64,000 bases of DNA from Gemmataceae bacterium. Its GTDB lineage: Bacteria; Planctomycetota; Planctomycetia; Gemmatales; Gemmataceae. Below are positions 62,323-64,000 of the stretch, piece by piece. The stretch is from positions 79,860-143,859 of the forward strand of contig JAHBXO010000012.1 in assembly GCA_019636445.1 (NCBI GenBank), in the 5' to 3' direction. The position numbers were made by a program, and so were the translations under genes. Each line of letters begins with the position of its first letter. Within the stretch, counting starts at the first letter, position 1. The notes beneath the pieces are model-generated. The model ran no database searches. It was not told the DNA's origin and saw only the letters and a list, made by a program, of their open reading frames with translations.

Positions 62323-64000
62323 TCATCCGTGTCCGGGTTTCTCCCCGCTCGATCTGCTTCCGGCTGGAGAAAACCCGCGGAGCCGGAGCGCATTCGTCAC
62401 CACGCTGACCGACGATAGTGCCATGGCTGCCGACGCGAGGATGGGGCTAAGTAGCCATTCTGTGAACGGGTATAAGACGCCTGCGGCTACCGGGATGCCC
62501 AGCACGTTATAGGCGAACGCGAAAAACAGATTCTGACGCACCGTGCGCATGGTGGCTTTCGACAAAGCGATGGCGTCCGCGACTCCGCGCAGGTCTCCGC
62601 GGACGAGCGTTACATCGGCCGCCTCGATCGCGACGTCGGTACCGCTACCCATCGCAATGCCCACATCGGCCGCCGCGAGCGCCGGAGCATCGTTCACCCC
62701 GTCCCCCACCATCGCGACCACGTGCCCTTCGCGCTGGAGATCGGCCACGGCGCTGGCCTTCTCCTCGGGCAGCACCTCGGCGACAACCCGGTCGATGCCC
62801 ACCTCGCGGGCTACGGCTTCGGCCGTTCGGCGGGCGTCGCCGGAGAGCATCACCACCTCGAGGCCAAGGGCCTTCAACATCCCGACCGCCTCTTTGGAAG
62901 TCGGCTTGATGGGGTCGGCGACGGCGAGCGTGCCGGCGAAAGTACCATCCACCGCGACCAGCACCGGTGTCTTCCCATCCTCCGCGAGTCGGGCGGTGTC
63001 GGCGGTGTCCGGGTCGATTCCCCGCTCCTTCAGGAGGCGGGCCGTGCCGACGAGGACCATCTTTCCCTCGATTGTCGCTTCGAGCCCGCGGCCGGTGATG
63101 GCCTGAAACGACTCCGGTCGAACCGTCGCGAGGCCGCGCTCGGTCGCGGCCCGCACGATCGCGGCGGCGAGCGGATGCTCGCTGTGGCGTTCGGCGGACG
63201 CGGCCACCCTCACAAGTTCGGCGTCATCGAACCCCGTGGCGGGCGCCACATCAGCCACCGACGGCCTGCCCTCAGTGATTGTGCCCGTCTTATCGAGAAC
63301 GATCGCGGTCAGCTTGTGGGCCGTCTCAAGAGCCTCCCCACCCTTGATGAGAATCCCCTGCTCGGCGCCCCGTCCGGTGCCGACCATGACCGCTGTTGGC
63401 GTCGCCAGGCCGAGCGCGCAGGGACACGCGATGATGAGCACCGACACACCCGCGATCAGGGCCATGCTGAGGCGTTCGTCTCCCGTCCACATCAGCCACC
63501 AGACCGCGAAGGTTGCCACCGCGATGACGATGACGACCGGTACGAAGATCCCGCTGATGCGGTCGGCCAGTCGCGCGATCGGGGCCTTGCTTCCCTGGGC
63601 TTCCTGTACGAGCCGGACGATCTGCTGCAGCGCCGTGTCGGCGCCGATCTTCGTCGCAACCAGCCGTAGTGCTCCTGTCGAGTTCATGGTGGCGCCGAAG
63701 ACGCTGTCGCCAGCCGTTTTCTCCACCGGGATGCTCTCGCCGGTCAGCATCGACTCATCGACAGCCGACCGGCCGCTCTCCACGCGCCCGTCAACCGGGA
63801 TCTTTTCGCCCGGCCGCACCAGCACCGTATCGCCGACGGCCACAGACTCGACCGGCACATCCTGCTCGACCCCGCCTCGTACGATCCGAGCAGTCTTGGC
63901 CTGCAACCCGACCAGCCTCTTGATCGCGGCGGTCGTGCGTCCCGTCGCCCGGGCTTCAAAGTATTTTCCGAGAAGGATGAGCACGACAATGACCGCCGCG
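62323..64000 (-). CDS. copper-type P1B-ATPase (partial, 5' end off the right edge)
   Basis: About 558 residues are visible, open to the right edge; the N-terminal metal-binding domain and first helices are outside the window. It has the CPC metal motif in '[20 protein letters not shown]', the phosphorylation site '[16 protein letters not shown]', the HP motif in '[16 protein letters not shown]' and the hinge '[20 protein letters not shown]'. These place it with CopA-type heavy-metal exporters (Cu+ or Ag+). The tail '[20 protein letters not shown]' is normal. It follows the initiator tRNA and a gene-poor stretch. Confidence 0.94.
   Translation of the reverse strand, partial: AAVIVVLILLGKYFEARATGRTTAAIKRLVGLQAKTARIVRGGVEQDVPVESVAVGDTVLVRPGEKIPVDGRVESGRSAVDESMLTGESIPVEKTAGDSVFGATMNSTGALRLVATKIGADTALQQIVRLVQEAQGSKAPIARLADRISGIFVPVVIVIAVATFAVWWLMWTGDERLSMALIAGVSVLIIACPCALGLATPTAVMVGTGRGAEQGILIKGGEALETAHKLTAIVLDKTGTITEGRPSVADVAPATGFDDAELVRVAASAERHSEHPLAAAIVRAATERGLATVRPESFQAITGRGLEATIEGKMVLVGTARLLKERGIDPDTADTARLAEDGKTPVLVAVDGTFAGTLAVADPIKPTSKEAVGMLKALGLEVVMLSGDARRTAEAVAREVGIDRVVAEVLPEEKASAVADLQREGHVVAMVGDGVNDAPALAAADVGIAMGSGTDVAIEAADVTLVRGDLRGVADAIALSKATMRTVRQNLFFAFAYNVLGIPVAAGVLYPFTEWLLSPILASAAMALSSVSVVTNALRLRGFSPAGSRSSGEKPGHG

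Noticed and set aside
62023..62418. A 131-residue plus-strand gene after the initiator tRNA
   Set aside because: It overlaps the 3' end of the copper ATPase gene on the other strand, has no ribosome-binding site and no family motif.
61907..64000. A genomic island inserted at the tRNA
   Set aside because: No integrase, no direct repeat of the tRNA 3' end and only one partial metal-transport gene are visible; this cannot be supported from this window.

Overview
The window is a contiguous piece of a high-GC chromosome from a planctomycete, most probably of the Gemmata lineage. The evidence is the pairing of a PSCyt1/DUF1549/DUF1553 cytochrome-like gene with a Tat-exported DUF1501 gene, a secreted subtilase starting with an 'LEDRTTP' sorting-type N-terminus, zinc-ribbon plus transmembrane proteins, many secreted proteins of unknown function, and GC-rich palindromic repeats between genes. 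No CRISPR array, transposase, integrase, prophage or rRNA was seen. The assignment is inference from gene content, not from a marker gene search.

Layout. 1-9.3 kb: 2-oxoglutarate dehydrogenase E1 (cut by the left edge), a methyltransferase and UbiX on the minus strand; then a secreted HEXXH peptidase-like protein, a membrane-anchored trypsin-like protease with a zinc ribbon and a small zinc-ribbon membrane protein on the plus strand; then an FAA-hydrolase-family enzyme. 9.3-14.4 kb: a compact minus-strand operon rsfS, argS, obg, coaX and a shortened MnmE-like GTPase, the last three joined by 4-base start/stop overlaps. 14.7-28.2 kb: a D-2-hydroxyacid dehydrogenase, a small alpha/beta hydrolase, an isolated nuoD, the subtilase, a pyruvyl-transferase-like protein, DUF2293 and beta-propeller-like genes, a ScdA_N plus cupin pair, a TfoX_N gene, a cysteine-laddered beta-helix protein, an MBL-fold hydrolase and a ThuA-like protein.

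28.2-31.7 kb is an ABC exporter (ATPase plus ABC-2 permease) surrounded by several families of non-coding repeats. 31.7-45.2 kb: M20 peptidase, ComEA-like DNA-binding protein, methyltransferase, lysS, an MBL hydrolase and monooxygenase pair, the PSCyt1/PSD1 and DUF1501 pair, ferrochelatase (bracketed by 7-bp repeats), ferredoxin, a small secreted protein and purB. 45.2-54.2 kb: a large secreted esterase, a cyclophilin, clpS, an FHA-GAF-SpoIIE phosphatase, and divergently a small basic protein, an ECF sigma factor, its membrane anti-sigma factor and two secreted proteins. 54.2-61.7 kb: a YhaM-like HD nuclease, a glycosyltransferase pair, two SDR-type proteins with degraded catalytic motifs, and NAD-dependent DNA ligase. 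61.8-64 kb: an initiator tRNA with a clear terminator, a stretch without a convincing gene, and a copper-type P1B ATPase cut by the right edge.

Most genes are housekeeping or typical planctomycete accessory genes. I do not see a clear new defence or mobile system. The best leads are protein-level oddities (MnmE-like GTPase lacking its catalytic end, CoaX lacking a conserved aspartate, cysteine-ladder beta-helix, tandem active-site-degraded SDRs) and the repeat families between 28 and 31.7 kb and around hemH.
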